Assembly (NCBI RefSeq): GCF_963662255.1
Contig: NC_085055.1
Location: 2,666,602-2,730,601, forward strand
Length of the DNA: 64,000 nt
DNA from: Cinclus cinclus
Taxonomy: Eukaryota > Chordata > Aves > Passeriformes > Cinclidae
Direction of reading: 5' to 3'
Shown: positions 25,225-36,671 of the stretch, in pieces
Layout of the letters: each line of letters starts with the position of its first letter
Position numbering within the stretch: position 1 is the stretch's first letter
Notes under the pieces: model-generated
Databases searched by the model: none
Seen by the model: only the letters and a program-made list of their open reading frames with translations
Told to the model about the DNA's origin: nothing
Position numbers and translations under genes: made by a program

Positions 25225-25335
25225 ATTTATATATAATATTTATATATACAAATACATAACAACAAAAATATGTAATATATATAAAATATATATAAAACAC
25301 ACCCACCCACCCCTATATAGATATATATAGGGTTT
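25225..25335. repeat. TA-rich low-complexity tract
   Basis: Imperfect TATATA stretches interrupted by a CCCA run (25301-25313) and ending in a second 'tatatag' cluster. Likely microsatellite-derived. Confidence 0.8.
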
Positions 25336-26084
25336 TTCCTTAAAAAAAATCTAACCCCAAATATAAAAATGACAACTATAATTCGAGAGCCACCATTCCT
25401 TTCAAACTGTTGTGCTGAGTGAAACTAAAGTCTGTGAATATGAAGGGATTTTATTTACTCCACTGTGTAACATTTGGCTACTACTTGACACTGATACCCT
25501 CAGTTCAGTTACAGCCAGTATTGGGGGAAGGAGAAATTTTCACATCAGATGAATTTTTGGAGTGGTGAGTGGTCATTTGTTGTCTGGAATTTCAACTCGA
25601 GGATGCTCCTTGTTTATTGTTTTCCATAAAGGAGGCTCTGCATGAAGCAATGTATTAAAAAATAGTAGCATGGGAATCGAAAAATTAATAGTCGTTTTTA
25701 TATATATTAGCAAACTGTGACCATATGCATGAGGGGGCAAAATAAATTTCAACATTAAACTGCTCAGCTAAGTAAACACAATTTTCAGCATCAACACAAA
25801 ACAATCCCTCTAAAATCAGATAGGAATTTTTGGAAGAGGGCAACAGAAAAAACCCTGAGATTGAGATGTTTTACCTCAATTCCTTCAGAGAGGCTTGAGG
25901 GCAGCAAGAACAGGGAACTTCTGCATAATTCCACACGGAGATAACGCAGGAGGAAGGAGGCATTGGAAAACATGGCACTTATGGACAGATATTGTATTTC
26001 CTTGAAGGAAAATGTTCCACAGCATCCTAAGCCCTGTGGTAGAAAAGCCCAACATATTTTGCAGAAAATGTAGAAATATATATA

Positions 26085-26140
<56 letters not shown>

Positions 26141-29100
26141 TATAGTATAAGTTTATATGTAGAAGTGGAAATGAAATTAAACTGGTGGGACTCTGTTAAA
26201 TACCACTGAGGAAACTCAGAGCAGTCATTGCATTTGTAAAAAAATTAAACTAGTGCTCTCTATTACGCACTAAAATATAGGGAAAGTTACTATTGATGAG
26301 AAAGCCTGGATTGTTATGGATAATAACAATAAATCAGGAGTGTTAAGGCCCAAATTTCATTGTAGGTTTGTCAGTGCTAAGTTAAAATTGCATTATCAGT
26401 GCAGTGTGAGCATCCACTTGGAGTGTTGCATACCACTTCTTACACTTACTGTCCAATTTAATACCCAGCCTGGCTGATTTGAAATGCACCTTCAGTTAAT
26501 TAATTAGTTCAGCATTAAGATCATCTCTGAGAGCCAAAAAGTTCCATTTTGGTGTTAATCACGGTGTAGCTACAGCTTTTTAACTTGGGCTTGGTTTTTT
26601 TTGGTTTTTTTGTTAGTGGACATTCAAGAGCAGTGGAGTGCTCAGTAGTGCAGAGCGCTCCCAAATTCTTCATTTAATCCAAACTCATAATTACCTAAAA
26701 TTCACACTGAAGGCTAAATACATAGCAAACAATGTGGCTGGACAGGGCTTAAATTGGAAACCAATCGCAAGACAAACATTATTATTTACACTTTAAAATA
26801 AAAGCCTCTGTTCAATACCATTATTCTGCTGTTTTCCTGCACTGTAATTTCTCCTGAAAGATTTTTGTGCTCTACGATTTCGCAGTGCTCATCTTCCTAG
26901 TTAGATTTTTAAATTTTCCTCTAGATTAACAAGGCTCATTTTGGCCTGAAGTTATTATTACTTTTTGTTTTTTTTTTTTTAAGTAAGTGGAAATTTCTCT
27001 CTGAATCCTGTGGTTGGAGGAATCAATTTGAGAGCTGGATTTCTTTCCCAGTTTTAAATCTGGCAGGTCGATAATAGTGGGTTACAATATTTTAATATGA
27101 CACAAAATCAGCCAGGAGATGAACTCGGTGCTGCTGATCCCACTGCCCTGGGCTGAGCTAGGGCATCGCATCTGCTGGAATTCCACAGGGATCAGTCTCC
27201 CAGTTAAAAACAGGAGTGCTGGGACCAGTTTTTGGGAGCAGAATGTTGGTTTTGGAGCAGATTTTTGGGAATCAATGGTTCTGTGGCCACGGGGCAGCTC
27301 CTGCTTCTTCTCCGTGCCCTCGCCATTCCAGCAGGGATCTCTGGGGAATTTTTTTCTGTGGGTTCCTTCTGGAATCAGTGCTTTGATTACCTCCTGTGAT
27401 TTCACACAGTTTGAAGCCCATCTTACTGTAATCTTGGTTTAACAGCCTCTTCCACACTGGTCAGGTTTCCAGCTAAGCAGCTCTCCCAAACCTCATTTAA
27501 TGCTTTTTGTCTAAGGGCAAAGCAAAAGATTTTGCCAGCCTTGACTGTGAGATAAATGGCTCAGATATTCCTTTTTGTGAGAGATTTCCCAGGATTTTCA
27601 CTCGAATCTTATCACCATACTCCCTTCATTTCAAAGGTGCTGCATTAGTTTATGGGTTTTATTTTGCTCTGTGCTGTCTGCTGGATGCAATCTCCCCGTT
27701 TCTTCCTTTGTTCAATTGTGATTTCACATCTTGTGTGCCTCTCAGTTCCCAGCTGGGATTTTTTTTTATCTAATCACAGAAAGATCTGATGTTTTCAGGA
27801 GCACTGCTGCTCTTAAGGAACAGCCAGGAGGATAACTCGATTGTGTTTGAATGTATATTTACCACTTCTGGGGGTATTATTTTACTGAACAGTGATCCAG
27901 TCTCACCAAGACTTCAGAGCATGGTAAATTACGAACTGCCCGCAGTCTGTGGGCTCCTGTTTAATTGTTTGCAATTTGTTGAGGTATAAAGTGCCTAAAT
28001 ACATGAGAGAGAAGTTGTTTTTCTTCTGCATTTACTCTCTGAAGGAACAGTGGGGTGAAACTCAGCCTTTAATTTTTAGTCTAAAAACAAGAGTTTATTA
28101 TAGACTGGAAAGCTCAATTTTTCTGAAGGATACAGACATTTCCCACTGTGCGATGTCAGAGATTTGCACATTCCCACCCTCATGGAAGCTTCACTTTCTG
28201 CTGCCTCAGTCTTGTAAGCAGGCTTCAAGAAAATTCCTTTATTTAATTAGTTTATCCTCCACCTTTCAGCACAGGGCTGGATGAAGTTGAGTAGATACCT
28301 CAGGAATCAACTCTGTCAGTATTTTCAGCCTTCAGAAGTTCAGCTTCTGCTGCTGGGCTTTTTTTTCCTCACCAGTTTGCCCAGCCCTGTGGCTGAGTGG
28401 AGTGTCAGAATACAGGAACAGGGTGCGAGGCTCTGCCAGGAGTCCTGCCTTGGCATTTGTGATAAAGCTGAGCAAGATCCAAAGTTCCCTTCCCTGGATA
28501 CCAAATCCTGCAAGCCTGGAATGTGAATCCTATTTTTTTTTTTTTTTTTTTTTGTGAACATGAAAACTCTTATTATTAATAAATAGCTTTGCAGGTGACA
28601 GTTCAGCTCAGCTCAGAGATTCTGTGTGAGCTGCTCTTTGTTCTTGCAGCAGCTCCTTCAGGAAAGCCTCAGCATCCTCCACCCCACAGCTCTGCATGTG
28701 GAAACTACTTTTCTTCCACTTCCAGCTATCAAGAACATTTTCAAACTATTGCCCTTCATGCTAACCTAGCTGAATTCACCTCAGGAAGGAGATGGGTGTG
28801 GCTTTTGGGGTAAATAAGATATAAAGTATTCAGCAGCAGTGTGGATCACTGCCAGCATAAAGAGAAACACATTGAAACCAGCCCAAGACCAATTCAGAGA
28901 GTGACTCTATTTTGGAAGCTACATTTTACTTTTATTTCCCATTTTTCCTGAGGTTGCTGGCACTTGGTGAGCCACACACATTTAAATTCTCAACCACTGC
29001 AGTAGGATGGGCAGTGTAAAGAAGGCAGTGACTGTGTTTTGGCAGTTCATTTTGCTTTGTCCCATTCCTCTGGACTGATAAAACCAGCAGAGTTAGACCC

Positions 29101-30885
29101 GGTGGATAATGGGAGGCTCCACTGAGCAGATGTAGCTGGATCCTGATACTTAAAGAAATGACAGAACTTAGTGAGTAGGTGAAACAAAGCTTGGTTGGTG
29201 TGATTTGAGGAAGCTGAACTGGATTTGCCATAGATTGCACTAAAACTAAAGGGGTTAATTTGATACCAATATGCAAATGTTCGTTAAGGGTGAGGGTTGA
29301 AGTTGCTCCAGCAGCACTGACAGTGTAGGTGCTTCTCCCATATCTGCCAGCTCCAAACTGCAGCCTGGCTGTATTAATGTCAATCTCAGGACATCTGGGG
29401 CAGCAACAGCCACAACTCTGGGTTTAAAATGAGATTTCTTCCCCTTTTTTCCCCTCCATTTCAACCATGCGAGGAGCACATGGATTGAGGGAAGCAGTAC
29501 TTCCTGCCCTCTACCAATAATTTTGTGTGGTTTGTGGAAACGATCTGTGCTTTAGTAAGGAATATTTTTAGAATGGAATTTTGACTCTCCGTAGTCTCTT
29601 AATGGAGAGAAACAATTCCTGGTGAGGGATTCTCTGTTCCTGTGCCCACGTGAGTGTTCACATGCAGCACAATCTACATGTTCAGGAAATAATCCTCCCT
29701 TTGGACAAACGGAATGGCAGTGACACAGGGGTGTTGTCTAGGACTAATCCAGCATTTATTCCAGAACTCTCTCTCAATTATCATTTCAGTTTTGTTTCCA
29801 TGAATTCTGCCTGCCTGCAAATAGGATTTGCAATCCTGAGCCAGATTTTAATTCAACAGAAATCACAGTGGAGGTAGCCACAGTAGAATCACAGCTTTTT
29901 ATTGGAGTAGAAAGTGTTGCAAGAGTTTCACAGCCAAGCCGAACCATTTGTTTGCTGTTTTGTAGTCAACGTTTTATATCCTCTTTTTACTACAGGCTGT
30001 TCATTTAAAAGAAGGGAAAAACTGGTCATGGAGTGAATGCCAGAGGTTATCTGCTTCCCTTGAATAGGAAAGTGGTTTTATCTCCATTAAAAAAAAATAA
30101 GTTGGTGTAGAAGCCTTCAGGTAATCTGAGAAAATCAGCCAGGAGTTGGAATCTGAGGCGAAGGAGTGGAGCAATCTGTGCTGTTAGACTGGGAGCTTGG
30201 CGTGGACGTTGCTCTTCCTCCAGTTGTATCTTCCCAAAATAACAAGGGAATGAAATGTTTCCTGAAATGAGAATCCACTGAGTTGGAATGCTGTGGGCAT
30301 CCAGCAGAAGCGGGCTCGCTGATTTATAAATTCATTTCCAGTCCTGCTGGCTCTGAGGAGAGCAGATCTGCAGCTCAGCTGCTGCGTCGTGGGCTCAGCC
30401 CTGGGCTGTGAGCAGCCCCTCACCTCTGAGCTGCAGACAACGCGCCGCAGAATGAAACGGGAGCGGGTGGAATCCCATCTTTTATATCTCTAGAGATTTG
30501 CTCAAACAATTTACGAGGATTTTTGTGCCTCATCCCCCCCACAGGAGCGAGCTGGGGACGTCCTGGGCACGCGGAGAGGTTGGGGTGAGAGAGATCAGGC
30601 ACAAAGCAAATGTTTGACCCTTGCAGGCTGCTGAGACAAGGACTGGGGGGTTCCTTGGCAGCAGGCAGAGATTTGGGATAAATGGTGTGGGTGCCTGGGC
30701 TGAGCTGGGTGGTGGAGATTGTTGGGATTAATGGATCTGAGGAACGGGGCCAGCCAGAGGTGAGGAGCAGCTCTGCTCAGCAGAATGAGTTCTGCACTAA
30801 CAGATCCCAAATGGAACTTGGCAGGGCTGCTGCTGCCTTTTTCTCTTTTTGGATGGGAGAGGATTTTAATCCCTAAAATCACAGT
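25336..30885. other. Unique AT-rich noncoding DNA
   Basis: About 5.5 kb with no supported gene. It holds the (TA)n at 26087-26132, T runs near 26967-26980 and a 21-base poly(T) at 28533-28553. The segment 30180-30800 is richer in G+C than its surroundings but has no CpG-island density or promoter motif I can point to. Confidence 0.45.
26087..26132. repeat. (TA)n microsatellite
   Basis: Uninterrupted TA repeat of about 23 units flanked by more degenerate TATA words. It is self-complementary, so it can form a cruciform. Confidence 0.95.
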
Positions 30886-30955
30886 GGGGGGGTTGGAATT
30901 AGATGATAATTTAGGTCCCTTTCAAAGCAAGCCATTCAGTGATTCTGTGAAGTTC
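30886..30955 (+). mobile_element. CR1 LINE fragment, extreme 3' end
   Basis: 'ggggttggaattagatgat', 'aatttaggtccctttcaaag' and 'cattcagtgattctgtga' match the last ~65 bp of avian CR1. Severely 5'-truncated. Confidence 0.85.
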
Positions 30956-30983
30956 AGTAGCTCATTTTTATCTCATCAGACTC

Positions 30984-31015
30984 TATTTTATTTTATTTTA
31001 TTTTATTTTATTTTC
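30984..31015 (+). repeat. (TTTTA)6 pentanucleotide microsatellite
   Basis: Six near-perfect units beginning 29 bp downstream of the CR1 tail. Confidence 0.9.
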
Positions 31016-31689
31016 ATTCCTTCTTAGTAGCACATCCATCACTCCTCACTTTTGGGAGTTCTACACATTTTTTTTTCTGGGACAAAGTTGTGGTTGATTA
31101 GGATTGGGAAGAGAGGTTAAGGCAAGGTTTGCTCAGTTCTGGCTGCAAAATGAAGCATAATTATTTTTTAAGATAATTTCATATTCCTGTGCAAATCAGT
31201 GCTTAGAAATCTCTTCCACGTTGGACGATGTCATATTTCTGATGGACCTCTGTTTACTGTTCATTTAACTCTGATTTATCCTGAAAATCTTCACCATTTT
31301 CTTTTATATCATTGCAGGGAGAAAGTCACCAAAAGTATTGAAAATTCTGCTTTAAAGTCCTGAGCTGCAGAGACTCTCATAATCAGAACCAACATTTTAA
31401 TGCTTTGCTATTCCATCTGAATATGTCTCTAATCATAATATAATCAACTTTCCTGCTTGCACACATGATTATCATTAATTTTTGTTCATAATTAAGAATT
31501 TGGCATAGCAGAAGTGTTTCAGATTCATGGAAGTGACTAAAGAAAATTTTATTTTAACACTTTTTACTAACCAGTGAGTAAAGGTGGGCTACTAAAGCCA
31601 CATGATTTTGGGTGGTGAATTTCAATTTTCATTTAGCAACTTGCTTTTCTGCTAAAATTCTATTTCTGGGGCTAATTCCAGCATTATTT

Positions 31690-31880
31690 TTCTGGGTTTT
31701 TTTGTTTATTTTAGTGGGGGGTTTTTTTGTTAGTTTGGGTTTTTTTGGTGGTTTTTTTTGGTGTTTTGTTGTTGTTGTTTTTTGTTTGTTTGTTTGTCTT
31801 TGGTTTGGTTTTTTTGTTTTGTTTTTTTTTTTTTTTTTTTTGTTTTGTTTTTGGTTTGGTTTGTTTGTTTTTTTTAAACA
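31690..31880 (+). repeat. G/T-rich (TTTG)n-like low-complexity tract
   Basis: About 190 bp of almost only T and G, built from irregular TTTG/TTTTG units. It is similar in composition to the reverse complement of the A/C-rich tract at 59485-59593. Frames through it give phenylalanine/valine-rich peptides and are not genes. Confidence 0.9.
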
Positions 31881-34309
31881 AAATTACGTCTGGAATGACT
31901 TTCACCTGCTTCTTCAGATCTATCTTGGGGTCAGTGTGGGTGGAAATGAAACAGCAGCAGGGGGAGGGATGGGTTGATGACCATGAAATAAGGAAAAGGA
32001 AAGCAAATCCCTCTCTGATTCCTCCAGGGTCTGGTCTATGTTGCTCCCTCACATTTTAATCACACTTGAAATTTGGGGCATTGCTTATTTGTAGCACCTT
32101 TGTTCTTCACTGACTAAATAATATGGGATTGATAAAAAGTGGTTTTGGAGGGGAAATCAAAAAATGGCAGGAGAAGAACAGACATTGAGTTTTACCTGTT
32201 ATTATTCACTGCCTTTCACCCAAGCCCCAAAGTTTCAGGAAATTCTGTCTGCAACCTTAATAAGCCTCGAAAAGGATAATAAAAAAGTATCAGGTGTTGG
32301 CAGTCTGTTGAGAAAGCAGGTGGCTGCTCCTAAATCTAATTCCTGGGGTTTTATGACGTGGCAGTAAAAGTGGGAAGCAACCAGCATCGCTACCCACAGA
32401 GTTGGAATTAAATTCAGATTTGTTTCAGCAGGGCATTAATGGGGTTCCTTAGAGACAGATTCTCTGGCTTTGGGTTTGGGAAATCATCTGGATGGGGGTT
32501 TTTGAGCTCTGACAATATTTTGCAACTCAAATTTTTACTAATTCAATGTATTCTGCCCAGTAGCTTGTTTCCATATCAGATTTCCCATTAATTATTTTTT
32601 TTTAGGCCTTTTGTAAAATCGAAGGGGAATTTCCTTTGCCTTCACTCCTCATGTCTTTACAGTTCACCTCTAATTATTTAATAAGTACAGGCAGCTCTGC
32701 TGATTTTACCTTCTGGAAAAGCTATTTTGAAAAGATCAGTTCCAGTTTCTCCCTTCCCTGTAAAGATCTTAAACATGTTAACACTGGAATTTTGAATCAA
32801 AAATACCAATTCACCATTAAAAAAAAAAAAAAAAAAAGAAAAACAGCACGAAGATGTGTCACAAAATTCTGAGCTTGTTGCTTCTTTAAAAGTTATTTTG
32901 AATTCTTTAGTTATGGGTTTGTATTGAGAAAACCCATTTAGGGGCGTCCATAATATTTTTTACAAGTGTAAAAGATTGAAGTGGAATAATCAAAGCAGGA
33001 ATATTCCCTATATTCCCTGCTGGTCCTGCCCAGCCCCAAAAGCTCAGGTACAAATTGTGTTTCTGGGTTCCCTGATGGATCCATGGGTATTTTCTCACCT
33101 TCTGCATATTTTTCTTTCATTCGATTCCCTTATTTCAATATATTTTTGTAGCTTATCAGACAGATCCTTTAGCACTTTAGTCAACAAGCAAATAATAAAG
33201 GTTTGGTCATAGAGCTCCATGAAATTCTTTGTGGATTTCTGATGTTGTGGCTGTTTTCTAATTTTTTGGGGGGACAACTGAAGCAGTGCCCTTCAGAGAT
33301 GAGCATTTGTATTTTTAGCTTTGGCCTTCTTTAAGGTAGAATTATTTGAATTGTTTGCCAACGTCCAGTTAATTACATGAGCATCTCCAATCATTCCTGC
33401 ATTCTTGTCCTCGTACTTCCCAGTTTTTAAACCTCTGAAAATAGCTCAGGAAAAAGCCTCAGGAGTCAGGAAGGAGCAGGGAAATGGGGAATGTGCTGTA
33501 AAATAAACCAGTCCTACAGTAACAGGGGTGAGGTGAGTGTAACCCTGCTAAATATTAACCCAGGCATAAACTGGTCTTTTTTAGCTGGCATCTCGCTTCA
33601 GTCAAGGATTTTAATCTGGTGCCTAGAATGCAAAGACTTTGCATGGAGAAAGGAAAGAATGAAAGCTTAATTATGGTATTATTTTAGGAAACAAAATGAG
33701 CCTGGATGCAGAGATGTGCATCCCCACTAGGGCAGCTGACCATGGTAAAATCGTTTCTAAATTTAAAACACAAACCAAATGTTCACAAACCTGTTACTTT
33801 ATGCAGACAATTTTAAAAAAATCTGACTTTCCCTTCTTAATTTTACTTCTCAGTGCTTAATTTGGGCCTAAATATGTTTAAAATGAGCATTCAGTTTTCT
33901 CTTTTGTTGTTCCAAACTTGTGCAATGGAAACAAACCCATTTCCTAGTCCTAAACCAGGCAAGAAAAGGGAGTGGATTTATCCTCAAAGGCAATCCTTGA
34001 CTTTCTGAAAAGATTGATGAATCTTCTGTCTCAATATCTGGTAGCAAAGAAGATCCAGAGGATAAAATGGGCTCTTACTTTAATTTCTTTTCTCTTTTCT
34101 TTTTCTTTTGTTTGTTTTTTCTTTTTCTCTACTACAGAAATACTTAAAGTGTGCAAAGAAGTTAATTTTAGCAGTAACGCATTATTAATTTTAATTATTT
34201 TAAATAATGTTTACCTGATTAATAGAATTATGATCCCCTGCCATTTTTAATTCTGATCAGAACTTTCCCATTCTTAGAAACCAAGCATTTTGGATGTCGC
34301 ATATTCATA

Positions 34310-34363
34310 TTGTGATCATATTCACATATGATCACAAATCATCCACATATTTTGGATGATTTG
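34310..34363. repeat. Two adjoining hairpin-forming inverted repeats
   Basis: First: ttgtgatcata (34310-34320) pairs exactly with 34327-34337 across a 6-bp loop. Second: caaatcatcc (34335-34344) pairs exactly with 34354-34363 across a 9-bp loop. The two share 3 bases, so they are mutually exclusive or stacked. Confidence 0.8.
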
Positions 34364-35708
34364 GCAGAAATGCTTGCCTGGTTTGGTTCCTCCTGCCCTG
34401 AACATCTGGCCAGTTGTTCATTGCCATCGTTTCTTTAATTCCTGTGTGAATTTCCAACACGTGGAGAGGAGGCAACTTCATCTGGATTTTGATGCCAGTC
34501 ATGTCAATCCCTGGCCTTGGGTTGTGGGATGGTTTGTGAGAGGTGAAAAAACCAGGATTAATATGAATCTTTAAAGAATTGATTAGGAAAAAACAGGATT
34601 AATGGGAATTTGGGTGTGTTTTGGGGGTTGTTTTGCCATTAGAAGGTGTGATACAACATCAGCGTCACTGTTGTTGGTCCCCATAATTTGGGAAGTCACT
34701 CTGGACATGTCACCACTGCCTGGGGTAGCTGAGACCTCCCAGTGCCCCTGCAGGATTTGGATTTGGGGATAAAGATTCCATCCTGGTGGATCAGGTGTGG
34801 ATTTCCTGTGTCTGAGCAAAAGGAGTTTCTGGGTGGGAATTCGATAAATGGCTGAGCAGATGGCAGCTCCAACGTGTGATGAACTGATCTGCAGTGATTA
34901 AGACAAGTGTAAAATTGGATTTTGAGCATCTTAAAAAGTGCACGGCTCGCTTACTTGGAATTTCATGCAAAATAAGTGTAAGTTCTGTGACAATTTGTAA
35001 ATTTGGCTGAGGGAAAAGCCATTAATAATCTTGGTGGCTGTCTCACTTCTTGAGGGATGCAAATGGTGCAGCCTCCTGTGGTGGCAAAGGCAAGGATTTA
35101 CCCAAGGGCTTTGGGAAGAGAACTTTTAACCAGCTGGCAACAGGAGCTAAAAATGAACTTTCATACATTTATTGTGTAAAACTTTACTTTTAGCCTTGTG
35201 TGAGAAAATAAATTGTTTCAAAAGTCAGTGTTATGTGAGAAATGCACAGAGTGAGGGTTTGGTCCCTCTGTAATGTAGAGTTTAAAAGTTAATTAATGTA
35301 TTAGTGTGTATAATTAGTTAATTAGGGTATTTGAATCTGACAGTTTCTTACCTGTGTGATTACACAGAAGGGCTGGGTGGATCTGCAGTTGTTAACCAAG
35401 TTTGCCTTTTGGGTTCAACATTTTTTTCTGTCTGTAGACTTCTGAATTAATTTTCACAGCTTCATTGAGAGCTTCTGTTGCTTGCACCCTTCAGAGCTTG
35501 CCTAAAGGGTTGCTGCTTAATTAGAGCTGAGTTACATGACACAAACCCCCAAATATCAGCATTTTTGGGCCTTCCAGCCATTGCCATTAGGTACTTTTGG
35601 AAAATTCCTGGATGGAACTGCAGCTCCTGCAGGGAGAACAAACCTGGAGCAGCTCTTAAAATTCTGCCTCATGAGTGGCAGTGATTGCAAATTCACCTCA
35701 GAGCTGCT

Positions 35709-35880
35709 GCTGGATATTTGTGCTGGATATTTGTGCTGGATATATTCTGGATATCCATCCTGGCTATTTGTGCTGGATACATTCTGGATATCCATCCTGG
35801 ATATTCCTGCTGGGTGTTCCTGCTGGATATTCATATTGGATATTCATGCTGGATATTCATGCTGGATATTCCTGCTGGCT
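35709..35880 (+). repeat. 13-bp minisatellite (GCTGGATATTYNT)
   Basis: About 13 tandem units of 12-13 bp, consensus gctggatattcat/gctggatatttgt. Within it, a larger block of about 37 bp ('gctggata(t/c)attctgg', 'atatccatcctgg') occurs twice, so there is a higher-order period of three units. Repetitive tryptophan/isoleucine peptides from all three forward frames are by-products. Confidence 0.9.
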
Positions 35881-36375
35881 CCTCTCTGAACAAACTATTC
35901 CAGCAGATATTATCCAGGGGAATGCTGAAATAATATTGCAGTCAACACAAATCTTACCTTGACCTTTTTTTTAAATTCTTTCCCAAGCCCTGAAATACAA
36001 ATGTAGCCAGGCTACAGTTTGGAAAGTCAATTATGCAAAGCATTAAAATTGTGGGTTGGTGCATTTTTTTTTTTTTAATAATTTTTTAGTCTAAAAAATT
36101 TCCTGTAATCCAGGCCTCCCATCGCCATCTGCAGGGACCAGTTTCCCAGTTTGGGAATGGGGTTGGGAATGAGAGAGCCTCTGCCTGAGGCACTGAGAAT
36201 ATCTGCAGTGACCCAAGAGCTGCTGAGGGATGTGGGCTTGGAAAGAAAGGGCTGGTGATGAAATTTTACTTCAAAACCTCTCTCAGAATTTAGCCAGGAA
36301 GGACTGAGCTTTCACTTGAATTGTTCAGCTAAACCCCATCATTCTCACCTTTATTGCACAAAGTCCAGATTCCAG

Positions 36376-36448
36376 ATTTTTATTTTATTTTATTTTATTT
36401 TATTTTATTTTATTTTATTTTATTTTATTTTATTTTATTTTATTTTTT
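36376..36448 (+). repeat. (ATTTT)14 pentanucleotide microsatellite
   Basis: About 73 bp of near-perfect ATTTT units, the longest of three such arrays in the window. Confidence 0.95.
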
Positions 36449-36656
36449 AATTAGTTTTCAGTAGTAATCTTGTTACAGGCATTTAAATTAAAACAGATTA
36501 TGGGAATGCTGAGTTCCTGGCCCTGTCCTGTTCCCTGAACACTTCTTGGACCATCACAAGGCTCAGGTCCCTGTCTGGTTGAATCTTGCAAACCTCCAGG
36601 GATGGGGATGAGTTGCCAAGCAGTATTCCTTCAATAACCAGAAAAAAAAAATCACA

Positions 36657-36671
36657 CCCCCCCCCCCACCC
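36657..36671 (+). repeat. Poly(C) tract
   Basis: Eleven C followed by ACCC. The minus strand is a G run able to form a quadruplex. Confidence 0.9.

Larger units (their letters stand above)
31016..35708. other. Unique AT-rich noncoding DNA
   Basis: No gene seen. Contains the G/T-rich tract at 31690-31880, a 19-base poly(A) at 32819-32837, a pyrimidine-rich patch at 34085-34135 and the double hairpin at 34310-34363. A TAATTA-rich patch lies at about 35285-35330. Confidence 0.45.

Noticed and set aside
25301..25313. CCCA run as a quadruplex site
   Set aside because: Only three C tracts are present, one short of the four needed.
28533..28553. Poly(T) runs as processed-pseudogene tails
   Set aside because: No gene-derived sequence lies next to this or the other long A/T runs, and CR1 does not normally produce such tails.
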